Source of the DNA: Mariaggregatimicrobium sp964498785
Lineage (GTDB): Bacteria > Zhuqueibacterota > Zhuqueibacteria > Thermofontimicrobiales > Thiofontviventaceae
Reading direction: 5' to 3'
Assembly: GCA_964498785.1 (NCBI GenBank)
Contig: CAZCJL010000096.1
Coordinates: 1 to 27,248 of the forward strand
Length of the DNA stretch: 27,248 nt
Shown: in pieces, positions 7,386 to 14,929 of the stretch
Numbering within the stretch: position 1 is the first letter of the stretch
How the letters are laid out: the number at the start of each line of letters is the position of its first letter
The notes under the pieces: model-generated
Database searches by the model: none
Seen by the model: the letters and a program-made list of their open reading frames with translations, nothing else
Told to the model about the DNA's origin: nothing
Made by a program: the position numbers and the translations under genes

Positions 7386-9617
7386 TTAGTAATCGATTTT
7401 TAAATTCAAACCAATCCGCCATTCCCGCCCGGGCAGCGGCATGTCGCGAACTGTTTCATATTCTTCAGCAAAGATATTGTAGCCGGAAAATTTCCAATCC
7501 ATATCGAGTGAAGCTAAATTCATTGAATAGATCAGATTCAGATCAAACACCTGATAGCGATCCAGACTCTTCGTATTCGCCTCGTTAACATAGCGTTTGC
7601 CAACATTTCGAAACCGAATTTGCATCCCTACATTTTCAAGTTGAATTCCAACTGTTCCCTTGAATGTCGAGCGGGGACGATAGGGAATGATTTTATTGAA
7701 AGTGGTTTCGTTCGTATTTTTATTCAGCGGATTCAGATGTGAGTAGCTTAATTCAACACTCAATTTCTCTTCCGGAGTAATAACTGTTAACAAATATTCC
7801 TGTCCTGAAATTTCTGCATCATTATTGTATGGACGAAACACCTCGAAGCTGCCCAGCCGCCAGATGATCAGATTATCAATCGTGTAATGAAAATACGTCG
7901 CCTCGCCATGAAACCTGCCCCATTCTGTTAGCTGAAAGCCAATCCCGGCTTCGAAATTATCACTTTGCTCCGGCAGCAAATCCGGTTTGCCTTCGATACG
8001 GACATCCTGATAGAACAGATCGGCAAAGGTCGGCAACCGAAAGGATTTAGCAACAGTTGATTTTACGTAAATCTTTCCCAAGTCTCCGGTCGATAAAAAC
8101 AGATCGCAGGCAGGGCTCCATTGATGCTCGAACCGGTTTCCGGTCTCACTTTCGATGTTCATTTCATCATAACGGATTGCCGGGCGGATCGAAAGCTGCA
8201 ATGAATTCCAGGGAATTTCGAAAATCCAGTCCTGATGCAGAAAAATCGAGTGTGCGTGATCGTGTGCTTTCTGAACTGCCGGTGTAAATAAATTCTGCAT
8301 GTTGTTTTTATCTTTATAAGATATATTCCGAAACCGATATCCGGCAATCAGTTGCAGCCATTTAGAAAGTGTATATTTGATTTCGGAATTTGCAATGACA
8401 TTCCGAAGGCGATAGCTATAATCGTACTGCGGGTAGCGCTTGTAACGGCGATCAACGTCCGGCGGATAACGATTGGTATTCTCAGTGAAGGAATTTGAGT
8501 ATCGCACATTCGTCGATAATTCCAGCGCTGATTTCTGCACCTGATATTCGATGCCATACAAATCCTGCTGCATCGATGAGCGTGCGTAAGGCGTCCAGCC
8601 GTTAATTTTTCCCGGAATGCCACGGGCTGACATCATTCGACCTGCCTGTGCGGAAAAGTGATGATCTCCAACAAAATAACTGATTCTGCCAAACAGATTT
8701 CTGGAAAGAAGATCGGCATTCATTCGATTTTCCCGGATGGTCTCCCCTGCCGAATTTTCGTACTGATACGGAAAGTCTCCCTGACTGGTTACATAATGAT
8801 ATGCCACCAGAAATCCGCTATTTTTATAACGCCCGGAATAGCCCGGCTCGATCCCCTTTGTCCCGAACGCTCCGAAGCTGCTATTCACCTGCAGCGTGTT
8901 TTCCATCGTCCTCTTTGTGATGATGTTGATCACCCCGCCGATGGAACCACTCCCGAAGCGGTGCGAACTGCTGCCGCGATGGATTTCGATCTTTTCAATA
9001 ATGTTCGCCGGAATGGAGGACAAATCCACATCGCCGCCAAGCTCGTCGTTCAGAGGCACGCCATCGAGCAGTACCAGCACCTGATTTGACTGGCTGCCGC
9101 GTATGGAAATCTTCTTACTACCGCTCATACCGCCGGAATCCTGAACATGAATTCCGGGCGTCTGCGCAATCAGTTCTCCCACATTGTGCACATTGCTGCG
9201 GGCGATGGTTTCTTCTTCGATAATCCATACTGCGGTACGCTCGATTTCATTATATCGCTCTGCAAAAACTTCGACTTCCGGCAACGGGATCGCCGCCGGC
9301 TGCAAAGAGACTGTCAATCGAACCGGATGGTCTTTGGGAACATGCACGTTTCGAAATCGCTGGTTTTGATACCCCACATGGCTAATGATAATCGAATAAT
9401 TTCCTGCCATCACGTTTTCGATTTCAAAATAGCCCTGTCGATTACTCGCGCTTCCGTAACCGGTTCCTTCAATCAGCACATTTGCGCCATAGACCGGTTG
9501 TTTCGTATGTGCATCGCTGACAGTGCCGTGTAGTTTTACCGTGGATTGCGCACTGGCAATAATCGGAGTAAAAATAAGGAAGTAGGTAATGATAATTTTT
9601 AGTGATTTCATTTTCAT
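7386..9617 (-). CDS. btuB: BtuB-like TonB-dependent cobalamin receptor
   Basis: About 743 aa: a signal peptide (to about residue 23, ...IIASAQS), a carboxypeptidase-regulatory-like domain at about 27-110, a plug with QTPGIHVQDSGG, SIRGSQSNQVLVLLDGVPLND and GSGSIGGVINIITKR, then a beta-barrel ending LNLKIDY. The cobalamin riboswitch and terminator directly upstream make vitamin B12 or another corrinoid the likely substrate. ATGs at 9617 and 9611 are both possible starts; a TTG at 9620 is less likely. The only Shine-Dalgarno-like sequence (AGGGA) lies in the 3' arm of the leader terminator, about 11 nt before the first ATG. The partner BtuG-like gene follows after 25 bp. Inner-membrane BtuCDF genes are not in the window. 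Confidence 0.85.
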   Translation of the reverse strand: MKMKSLKIIITYFLIFTPIIASAQSTVKLHGTVSDAHTKQPVYGANVLIEGTGYGSASNRQGYFEIENVMAGNYSIIISHVGYQNQRFRNVHVPKDHPVRLTVSLQPAAIPLPEVEVFAERYNEIERTAVWIIEEETIARSNVHNVGELIAQTPGIHVQDSGGMSGSKKISIRGSQSNQVLVLLDGVPLNDELGGDVDLSSIPANIIEKIEIHRGSSSHRFGSGSIGGVINIITKRTMENTLQVNSSFGAFGTKGIEPGYSGRYKNSGFLVAYHYVTSQGDFPYQYENSAGETIRENRMNADLLSRNLFGRISYFVGDHHFSAQAGRMMSARGIPGKINGWTPYARSSMQQDLYGIEYQVQKSALELSTNVRYSNSFTENTNRYPPDVDRRYKRYPQYDYSYRLRNVIANSEIKYTLSKWLQLIAGYRFRNISYKDKNNMQNLFTPAVQKAHDHAHSIFLHQDWIFEIPWNSLQLSIRPAIRYDEMNIESETGNRFEHQWSPACDLFLSTGDLGKIYVKSTVAKSFRLPTFADLFYQDVRIEGKPDLLPEQSDNFEAGIGFQLTEWGRFHGEATYFHYTIDNLIIWRLGSFEVFRPYNNDAEISGQEYLLTVITPEEKLSVELSYSHLNPLNKNTNETTFNKIIPYRPRSTFKGTVGIQLENVGMQIRFRNVGKRYVNEANTKSLDRYQVFDLNLIYSMNLASLDMDWKFSGYNIFAEEYETVRDMPLPGREWRIGLNLKIDY

Positions 9618-9618
9618 C

Positions 9619-9659
9619 AAAAAAAAATCCCTGACATTCGCGGCCGAATATCAGGGATT
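9619..9659 (-). terminator. Intrinsic terminator of the cobalamin riboswitch expression platform
   Basis: Read on the minus strand, AATCCCTGATATTCG (9659-9645) pairs with CGAATGTCAGGGATT (9640-9626) in a 15-bp stem containing one U-G wobble, closed by a GCCG loop and followed by nine consecutive U (9627-9619). It lies 60 nt after the riboswitch aptamer and its U-tract runs up to the receptor start codon. This is a textbook intrinsic terminator, so control is predicted to be at transcription. The AGGGA in its 3' arm is also the only candidate ribosome-binding site, so the same fold would hide it. Confidence 0.85.
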
Positions 9660-9720
9660 CTATATAAATTCGTTGTATTATCGTCGAACCTCACCCGCGA
9701 AGGTCATATTGACTGAAAAA

Positions 9721-9888
9721 CCATCAGGCAGGTCTCCTGGCTCGGAGCATCGAACCTACTCGTCACACCTTCCCACCCGCAATTCAGCGGACAGTGGCTA
9801 TTAAAATCAGTGACTTTCGTAGCTCCTCACAGTAGCGGGGCTGCAACGGATTTGCACCGTTTTCCCTATTATCCTGTTCAGGCACCAT
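9721..9888 (-). ncRNA. Cobalamin riboswitch
   Basis: The minus strand carries the conserved blocks of the adenosylcobalamin-type aptamer in order. These are GGTGCC near the 5' end, GGGAAAACGGTGCAAATCC, AGCCCCGCTACTGT, the B12-box AGCCACTG, GCGGGTGGGAAGG, and the closing AGCCAGGAGACCTGCC near 9725. Size and spacing match the RF00174 class. It is upstream of a BtuB-like receptor and a BtuG-like protein and is followed by an intrinsic terminator. The expected logic is that cobalamin binding favours termination and switches off the uptake operon. The exact ends are approximate. Confidence 0.95.
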
Positions 9889-10154
9889 AATGGTTGATAT
9901 ATTCAAGAACTGCCAAAAATATAAGAAACGATTTTGTGAAAAGCAAGTCTTTTTTGAGAGAAAATTCGTCGACAGTAAATTTAACTGGCTGAACCTATTT
10001 ACAAAAGAATATATTTTGTGCAAATTTTAAGTTGAACTTTAAATTTACACAACTTAATAAAATAGTCCTTGCATAGAAGGACATTTTTCTGTAAATTTGT
10101 CTTTCTTAAGAAGGATAAATTATACAAATTGTTATAAACACGTAAAAGCAAAAT
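9889..10154. other. AT-rich divergent intergenic region
   Basis: This 266-bp gap separates the riboswitch leader (minus strand) from the DUF2283 gene (plus strand), so it should contain both promoters. A small hairpin, GTCCTT (10065-10070) against AAGGAC (10077-10082) followed by ATTTTTCT, is present but weak. TTGTTATAAACACG shortly before the DUF2283 ATG could hold a promoter element. No protein-coding stretch is convincing. Confidence 0.4.
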
Positions 10155-10355
10155 ATGAAATTAAAAATAGACCGTGAGGCAGACGCCCTTTATTTCTCGC
10201 TGGACGATTCTCCGGTGCTCGAATCTGATGAAATTTCGCCGGGAATCATTCTGGATTACAATGATCAGGAAGAAATAGTAGGTATTGAAATTCTAAATTT
10301 ATCAAAGCGCTCTCCTCGATTGAAACATACCTTGTTGGAATTTGAAACGGTTTAA
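10155..10355 (+). CDS. DUF2283 domain protein
   Basis: A 66-aa protein beginning MKLKIDREADALYFSL, with ISPGIILDYNDQEEIVGIEILNLSKR in the centre. This is the full DUF2283 pattern (a small alpha/beta fold of 60-80 aa), so the gene looks intact. DUF2283 genes are often paired with a DUF4258 gene and are discussed as toxin-antitoxin-like pairs. No DUF4258 partner is visible on either side, so it is an orphan here. It is the only convincing plus-strand gene of the window, sitting between the B12 and pectin loci. The Shine-Dalgarno is weak. Function unknown. Confidence 0.8.
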   Translation: MKLKIDREADALYFSLDDSPVLESDEISPGIILDYNDQEEIVGIEILNLSKRSPRLKHTLLEFETV

Positions 10356-10459
10356 AGCGTGTTAATTATGAAAAAAATAGGGTACGATCAGGAGTCGCAT
10401 ACCACGCCGAAAACCTCTAACAGCAAAATTAAAATCAGAAATCTCGTCTCAATAAAATG

Positions 10460-10497
10460 GTTGGATTCCATCCGGCAAATGACGGATGGAATCCAAC
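10460..10497 (-). terminator. Strong hairpin downstream of the GH28 gene
   Basis: GTTGGATTCCATCCG (10460-10474) and CGGATGGAATCCAAC (10483-10497) form a perfect 15-bp stem with an 8-nt loop, 12 bp after the GH28 stop codon. In the minus direction it is followed by CATTTTATT, a weak U-tract. It most likely ends the pectin operon and could also stop plus-strand transcription from the DUF2283 gene. Confidence 0.7.
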
Positions 10498-10509
10498 TAT
10501 CTTGATCGG

Positions 10510-11925
10510 TCATTCGGAGATTTCTTCCCCATTAATCCGCACATCCCTGAACTCAATCGCAGTCACATTTTGTAGAATATTCTTTTTCGTCACATTTTCA
10601 AACCGGCAATTATTGAGATAAATATCACGCACCGGGGATCGCTCGTAACCTTCTATCCGCAATGCGTAATTGCTCTTTTCGCTGGAAATATCCTCGAACC
10701 GAATGTTCCGGATCTGCGGCGTGTATTTTCCGGCGTCGCCTTCTTCATAATTGAGGTTGATACGGAATACCGCATCCGCAACCTGTCCCACGGTGATATT
10801 GCGCAGGAAAATATTTTCCACAATCCCGCCGCGCACAGAGTTGGTTTTAATCCGTAACGCCCGATCCAGATTGGGGCTGTTCATGATGCAATTTTCCGCA
10901 AATACATTGCGGACGTTTCCCGAAATCTCACTGCCGATCACCACACCGCCGTGCCCGTCGCGCATTTCGCAATCCTGGATCACGATATTCTCGCTGGGAA
11001 CATTCACCCGTCTGCCATCCGCATTGCGCCCGGACTTTATCGCGATGCAGTCGTCGCCGGTATCGAAATAACATTTTTTGATGAGCACATCCCGGCACGA
11101 TTCCGGATCGCAGCCGTCGTTATTCGGACCGTGGCTGATGACAGTCACGTTTTGCACGGTCACATTTTCGCAGAGCACTGGATGGATCTCCCACATTGGC
11201 GAATTTTTGATAGTCACGCCATCGATCAGCATATTTTTGCATTTGTACGGCTGTATAAATTGCGGACGCAGATACGAGCCTTCGCCCATGATTCGTTGCT
11301 CCACTGGCGTACCGTTCTCTGCCATTTCAAATAATTTGTTGCGCGCCGCATCCTGATTGGGCTCACCCGGTTCCCAGCCGTATTCACTTTTGCCTTTCCA
11401 CTGCCACCAGTGATCATTATCCGCCTGCCCGTCCAGTACACCGCTGCCGGTGATCGCGATATTCTCCTGCTCGTACGCGTAAATGAACGGCGAGTAATTC
11501 ATGCACTCCACTCCCTCCCAGCGGCTGTAGACGACCGGTAGATAGTCCGCCGGATTCTGGCTGAACCGGATGATGGCATTTTCCGAAATGTACAGATTCA
11601 CATTATTTTTCAAATGAATCGCGCCGGTCAGATAAATGCCCTCCGGCACCACGACGCGACCACCGCCATTTTGGGTGCACATCTCAATCGCTTTTCGAAA
11701 CGCATCCGTGCAGTCAGTACTTCCATCGCCGATTGCGCCATAATCTGTAAGTATAAAATCCCGATCCGGAAATTCAGGCGGGTTAATCCGCTCTAAAATT
11801 TGTGGGAGCTGCTCCCAACCGGTTTCATGTTGTGCAACGCTGTTGCATCCAACAAATAATATTGATGTTATTGCCAGTAAAAGCGAGATTTTTTTGAAAT
11901 TATTGATACGGGCTTTTGTATTCAC
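10510..11925 (-). CDS. GH28 polygalacturonase (probable exo-type), putative lipoprotein
   Basis: A parallel beta-helix glycoside hydrolase of family 28, cutting alpha-1,4 bonds of polygalacturonate by inversion. All family motifs are present: NND (Asp270), DTGDD (Asp291, Asp292), GHGG (His325) and RIK (Arg358, Lys360). Numbering is from a GTG start at 11925, chosen because GAGGA lies just upstream; a TTG at 11955 would add 10 residues. The N-terminus has a hydrophobic stretch ending LFVGC (Cys27), an acceptable lipobox for this group. An FN3-like or insertion-type N-terminal domain is absent. It follows the GH105 gene by about 32 bp and ends the operon. It should degrade oligogalacturonides released by the lyases, in the periplasm or on the outer membrane. 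Confidence 0.92.
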   Translation of the reverse strand: MNTKARINNFKKISLLLAITSILFVGCNSVAQHETGWEQLPQILERINPPEFPDRDFILTDYGAIGDGSTDCTDAFRKAIEMCTQNGGGRVVVPEGIYLTGAIHLKNNVNLYISENAIIRFSQNPADYLPVVYSRWEGVECMNYSPFIYAYEQENIAITGSGVLDGQADNDHWWQWKGKSEYGWEPGEPNQDAARNKLFEMAENGTPVEQRIMGEGSYLRPQFIQPYKCKNMLIDGVTIKNSPMWEIHPVLCENVTVQNVTVISHGPNNDGCDPESCRDVLIKKCYFDTGDDCIAIKSGRNADGRRVNVPSENIVIQDCEMRDGHGGVVIGSEISGNVRNVFAENCIMNSPNLDRALRIKTNSVRGGIVENIFLRNITVGQVADAVFRINLNYEEGDAGKYTPQIRNIRFEDISSEKSNYALRIEGYERSPVRDIYLNNCRFENVTKKNILQNVTAIEFRDVRINGEEISE

Positions 11926-11957
11926 AATGTCCTCTTCATTCGATAAATAATTCAATT

Positions 11958-13142
11958 TCAGTTTTCCAGTGCCTCAATCTCCAGACTCGCCAGAATAAAT
12001 GGCCCGACGCCCTTTGGATCGTTGCTTTTAATTTCTGTACTGATGTAATATTCGTAGGAACCATCGCGGTACGGATCGCCGCCCAGTCCGGCAACCGCAC
12101 AAATCTGATGCAGATTAACCAGTCCGGCGTCATCGACCCCGATGAATTCATCTAAAATGCCCTGATATGCTTTGCGGGCAATGTCCCTGAAATTATCATC
12201 GATATATCCGTTCCGGGTTGCCTTGAACAGCGAATAGGTGAACATGCAGGAGACAGACGCCTCGAGATAATTCCCTTCGCGATCTCCCTGATCCAGCACC
12301 TGATACCACAGACCGGTTTCCTCATCCTGAACACGTGCGATCGCATCCGCCAGTCGTTGCAGTACCCCGATGATATCCGGACGATTGGGGTGATCTTTTG
12401 GAAAAAAATCCAGCACATCCACCAGCGCCATGGCATACCAGCCCATTGCTCTGCCCCAGAAATGCGGCGAGCGACCGGTTTCCTGATCTGCCCATCGCTG
12501 CTCCCGGCTTTCGTCCCAGCCATGATAGAGCAATCCTGTCTTTTCATCCCGGGTATGTTTTTCAATCAACAGGATTTGATTGGCAACATCGTCGAATAAC
12601 GCTGGTTCGTCGAAAGTCTTCGCAAATTGCGCCAGAAACGGAGATGCCATATAAATACCGTCCAGCCACATTTGATGGGGATAGATTTTCTTGTGCCAGA
12701 AACCGCCCTCACTCACCCGGGGATGTGTTTTCATTTGCTCCCGTAACACGTAGATCGCTTTTTTGAATTTCTCCTCACCGGTCCTTTCGTACAAAGAAAA
12801 CAGCGGCTTACCAGGATTAATGCGGTCGATGTTGTAATTCGTCAGTTTATACAACATAATACTGCCATCGTCCTGCACGAACTGATCATAATAATCTTTG
12901 ACATAATTAAAATATTTTTCCTCGCCCGTGGATTTCCACACATCCTGAATCGCTTTCAGCACCAGTCCCTGTGTGTACTCCCATTTAGGCGTCTCCCGGA
13001 AATCGATCCTCCAGGGATCGGGATTGCGCTGCATGACGGATTCTGTCATGCGAACAGACCATCGCTGCGGCGGATCATTTTTCTGACAACCCCAGCAAAA
13101 TCCGATCGTTATCAGCAGAACGAGACCAATTATTTTTTTCAT
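11958..13142 (-). CDS. GH105 unsaturated galacturonyl/rhamnogalacturonyl hydrolase, putative lipoprotein
   Basis: A 394-aa alpha/alpha-barrel hydrolase that removes the 4,5-unsaturated uronic acid left at the non-reducing end by pectate lyases. YPHQMWLDGIYM carries the probable catalytic acid Asp161 (equivalent to Asp143 of Bacillus YteR), with conserved NIDRINP (Asp106) and the WGRAMGWYAMAL motif. The N-terminus MKKIIGLVLLITIGFCWGC suggests a signal peptide with lipidation at Cys19, though the lipobox is not canonical. GGAGATGG precedes the ATG. It pairs with the GH28 gene downstream and is separated from the PL9 gene upstream by 222 bp of inverted repeats. Specificity between unsaturated galacturonate and rhamnogalacturonan disaccharide is not decidable here. 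Confidence 0.9.
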   Translation of the reverse strand: MKKIIGLVLLITIGFCWGCQKNDPPQRWSVRMTESVMQRNPDPWRIDFRETPKWEYTQGLVLKAIQDVWKSTGEEKYFNYVKDYYDQFVQDDGSIMLYKLTNYNIDRINPGKPLFSLYERTGEEKFKKAIYVLREQMKTHPRVSEGGFWHKKIYPHQMWLDGIYMASPFLAQFAKTFDEPALFDDVANQILLIEKHTRDEKTGLLYHGWDESREQRWADQETGRSPHFWGRAMGWYAMALVDVLDFFPKDHPNRPDIIGVLQRLADAIARVQDEETGLWYQVLDQGDREGNYLEASVSCMFTYSLFKATRNGYIDDNFRDIARKAYQGILDEFIGVDDAGLVNLHQICAVAGLGGDPYRDGSYEYYISTEIKSNDPKGVGPFILASLEIEALEN

Positions 13143-13166
13143 TGAGCCATCTCCATTTTTTTATTC

Positions 13167-13199
13167 ACCCTTGCGAAGGTTTCAAACCCTCGCAAGGGT
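13167..13199. repeat. Hairpin repeat, second copy of the ACCCTTGCGAAGG family
   Basis: ACCCTTGCGAAGGTTT (13167-13182) and AAACCCTCGCAAGGGT (13184-13199) form a 16-bp stem with one mismatch. The arm is identical over 15 bases to the arm at 4123-4137, but here the arms are almost adjacent, whereas at 4.1 kb they enclose 66 bp. It lies 25 bp upstream of the GH105 gene and leaves room for the Shine-Dalgarno. Confidence 0.7.
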
Positions 13200-13263
13200 C
13201 TTCTTTAGAAAATCACTTGTAGTTTGTATCAAATAACCTTATGAATTCGTAACTGATTTAATT

Positions 13264-13319
13264 TAGACAGGATAATCATTTTATATATAGATGCGCCTGT
13301 GGCATGATTATCCTGTCTA
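13264..13319. repeat. Inverted repeat between PL9 and GH105 genes
   Basis: AGACAGGATAATCAT (13265-13279) and ATGATTATCCTGTCT (13304-13318) are perfect complements, extended by one more T-A pair, around a 24-bp spacer. It starts about 45 bp after the PL9 stop codon. It may be a terminator-like or mRNA-stabilising structure, or a small mobile repeat. No T-tract follows, which argues against a classical terminator. Confidence 0.6.
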
Positions 13320-13364
13320 CTAATTAACTTTTCAATGATTAACCTATCTTCTGGTCATAAGATT

Positions 13365-14873
13365 CTATTGCATCATTACCATCTTCTTCACCTGTGTGAA
13401 TTCCCCGGCTTGAATCTCGTAAAAATAAAGTCCGGATGCATTGCTGCGACCATTGAAAACAACACGATGCATTCCCTTCGATAATGAGGCATCCAGTAAA
13501 GTCATAATGCGTTCACCCAATGCATTAAAAACGGTAATTGTCACATAAGAATCTTCCGAAAGATAAAACTGAATTTGTGTATCCGGATTGAACGGATTGG
13601 GATAATTTTGAAAGACTTGATAATTCGCCGGATTTTGACGAGCGTCAACATAAACACCAGACGTGGCGCCCGACTCATACGCCCCGATATCCGGCGCTGC
13701 GCCCTGATAGGCTAATCCGACATCCACACCCGCATCGATTAAGGAACTGTTCGGCGCTAACTTCAAAAACTCCGAATTTAACAAACTGCCATCCGTATTT
13801 CTGATAGAGATTACACCAGTCGTATCCAGACTGAGAAAATCGGTTTCTGAAAAGACCATGTCGTTCCAGCTATTGAATTGATGATCAATTCCATCATCCA
13901 TTCGTTCATTATTGGAAACAGAAAGATTATTTCTGAGCAGATGCGGCAGGCTGTCGTCAAAATTGAAATCCCGTTTTCCGTTTCGACAGGCGCTGCAGTT
14001 ATAAAGCGTCACGCCGGTTTCGTTACCATTCACATCGATGCCGTGGGCAGGATTATCAAATGCGAGACAGCGAATTAATACGTGAGCGCCGCCACCGTGT
14101 CCCAATTTGTAACCATTTCCGTCGCCATCAAAAGATGTATCCCCCCAACGGTTAACGCCATTTCGAAACGCTTCACAATTTTCCACTGTAACGCCATTTC
14201 CCGCTTCCCAGAAATCATATCCGTCATCGGAGTTATTCCAGGCACGACAGCCTTTAAATATGTTGCCTTCGCCAAGACCAAATTTTGCAGCGAAGCCATC
14301 GGCATTCTCCCCATGATTCCCAGGATCATAATTTCCATAGGAATCACAATTGATAATTTGCGTAAATGCAGCGCCTGTGTGCAATTGAATGCCAGAATCA
14401 TGATTGTAGCGGGCAATGACATTTTCCACAACGTTATGCGCGCCAGAAACATTAATTGCATTATCCCCGGCATGTTGAATGATGAATCCTTTCAACCGCC
14501 AGTAATCGCCGGATAAATTAAAGCCGCGCGCGCTGCTGGAAACACCGCCATCGGAAAAATCAAGTATCGGGATTTCATTGGGATACGCTTGCAGATAAAT
14601 GGGATTTTTGGCAGTTCCGTCTTTACTCAACGAAATTTTGGAAGCGCAGCGAAACGCGCCTTCCCGCAGATAGATCGTCGTTCCAGAATCAACAAACGAT
14701 ATTGCTCTGGCAACTGTTTTGAATGGTTGTTCCGGTGTTCCGGGATTTGAATCGTCGCCGTCGGGAGATACATAATAGGTACTTGAAAAAGCAAAACCCG
14801 CACAAATGAGTATTATGAAAATCAAATAACTATTAATTTGTCTGAAACTCGTCTTGTTCATCATGGTTTCCAT
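13365..14873 (-). CDS. PL9 pectate lyase with C-terminal T9SS sorting domain
   Basis: A 502-aa secreted right-handed beta-helix lyase cleaving polygalacturonate by calcium-dependent beta-elimination. After a signal peptide (to about residue 31) comes YYVSPDGDDSNPGTPEQPFKT, typical of family 9. ENADGFAAK, NSDDGYDFWEA and DGNGYKLG align with Erwinia/Dickeya Pel9A. Asp192, Asp216, Asp217 and Asp220 keep the exact spacing of the calcium ligands Asp209/233/234/237, and Lys256 falls at the position of the catalytic base Lys273. Residues 418-502 are a type A sorting domain (QNYPNPFNP ... KKMVMMQ), so surface exposure by T9SS is expected. ATGs at 14873, 14864 and 14861 are possible; GGAAACC favours one of the later two. 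It lies 55 bp after the PorV gene. Confidence 0.92.
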   Translation of the reverse strand: METMMNKTSFRQINSYLIFIILICAGFAFSSTYYVSPDGDDSNPGTPEQPFKTVARAISFVDSGTTIYLREGAFRCASKISLSKDGTAKNPIYLQAYPNEIPILDFSDGGVSSSARGFNLSGDYWRLKGFIIQHAGDNAINVSGAHNVVENVIARYNHDSGIQLHTGAAFTQIINCDSYGNYDPGNHGENADGFAAKFGLGEGNIFKGCRAWNNSDDGYDFWEAGNGVTVENCEAFRNGVNRWGDTSFDGDGNGYKLGHGGGAHVLIRCLAFDNPAHGIDVNGNETGVTLYNCSACRNGKRDFNFDDSLPHLLRNNLSVSNNERMDDGIDHQFNSWNDMVFSETDFLSLDTTGVISIRNTDGSLLNSEFLKLAPNSSLIDAGVDVGLAYQGAAPDIGAYESGATSGVYVDARQNPANYQVFQNYPNPFNPDTQIQFYLSEDSYVTITVFNALGERIMTLLDASLSKGMHRVVFNGRSNASGLYFYEIQAGEFTQVKKMVMMQ

Positions 14874-14908
14874 TTTTAACTTTGTCCAATCTGGTCATTT
14901 TCTCTCGG

Positions 14909-14929
14909 ATCAGATTTCGGAAATCTGAT
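14909..14929. repeat. Short palindrome of the AGATTTC-GAAATCT family
   Basis: ATCAGATTTC (14909-14918) and GAAATCTGAT (14920-14929) are complementary around a single central G, directly after the PorV stop codon and before the PL9 gene. The AGATTTC/GAAATCT core matches the larger hairpins at 21916-21948 and 23981-24072, so it may be a shortened member of the same family. Confidence 0.45.

Noticed and set aside
9784..10023. 79-codon minus-strand frame over the leader region
   Set aside because: It overlaps the conserved cobalamin riboswitch, which explains the sequence better.
10368..10505. 45-codon plus-strand frame after the DUF2283 gene (MKKIGYDQES...)
   Set aside because: It runs through the 15-bp terminator hairpin and has no ribosome-binding site. 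The start faintly resembles a DUF2283 N-terminus, but the rest does not.
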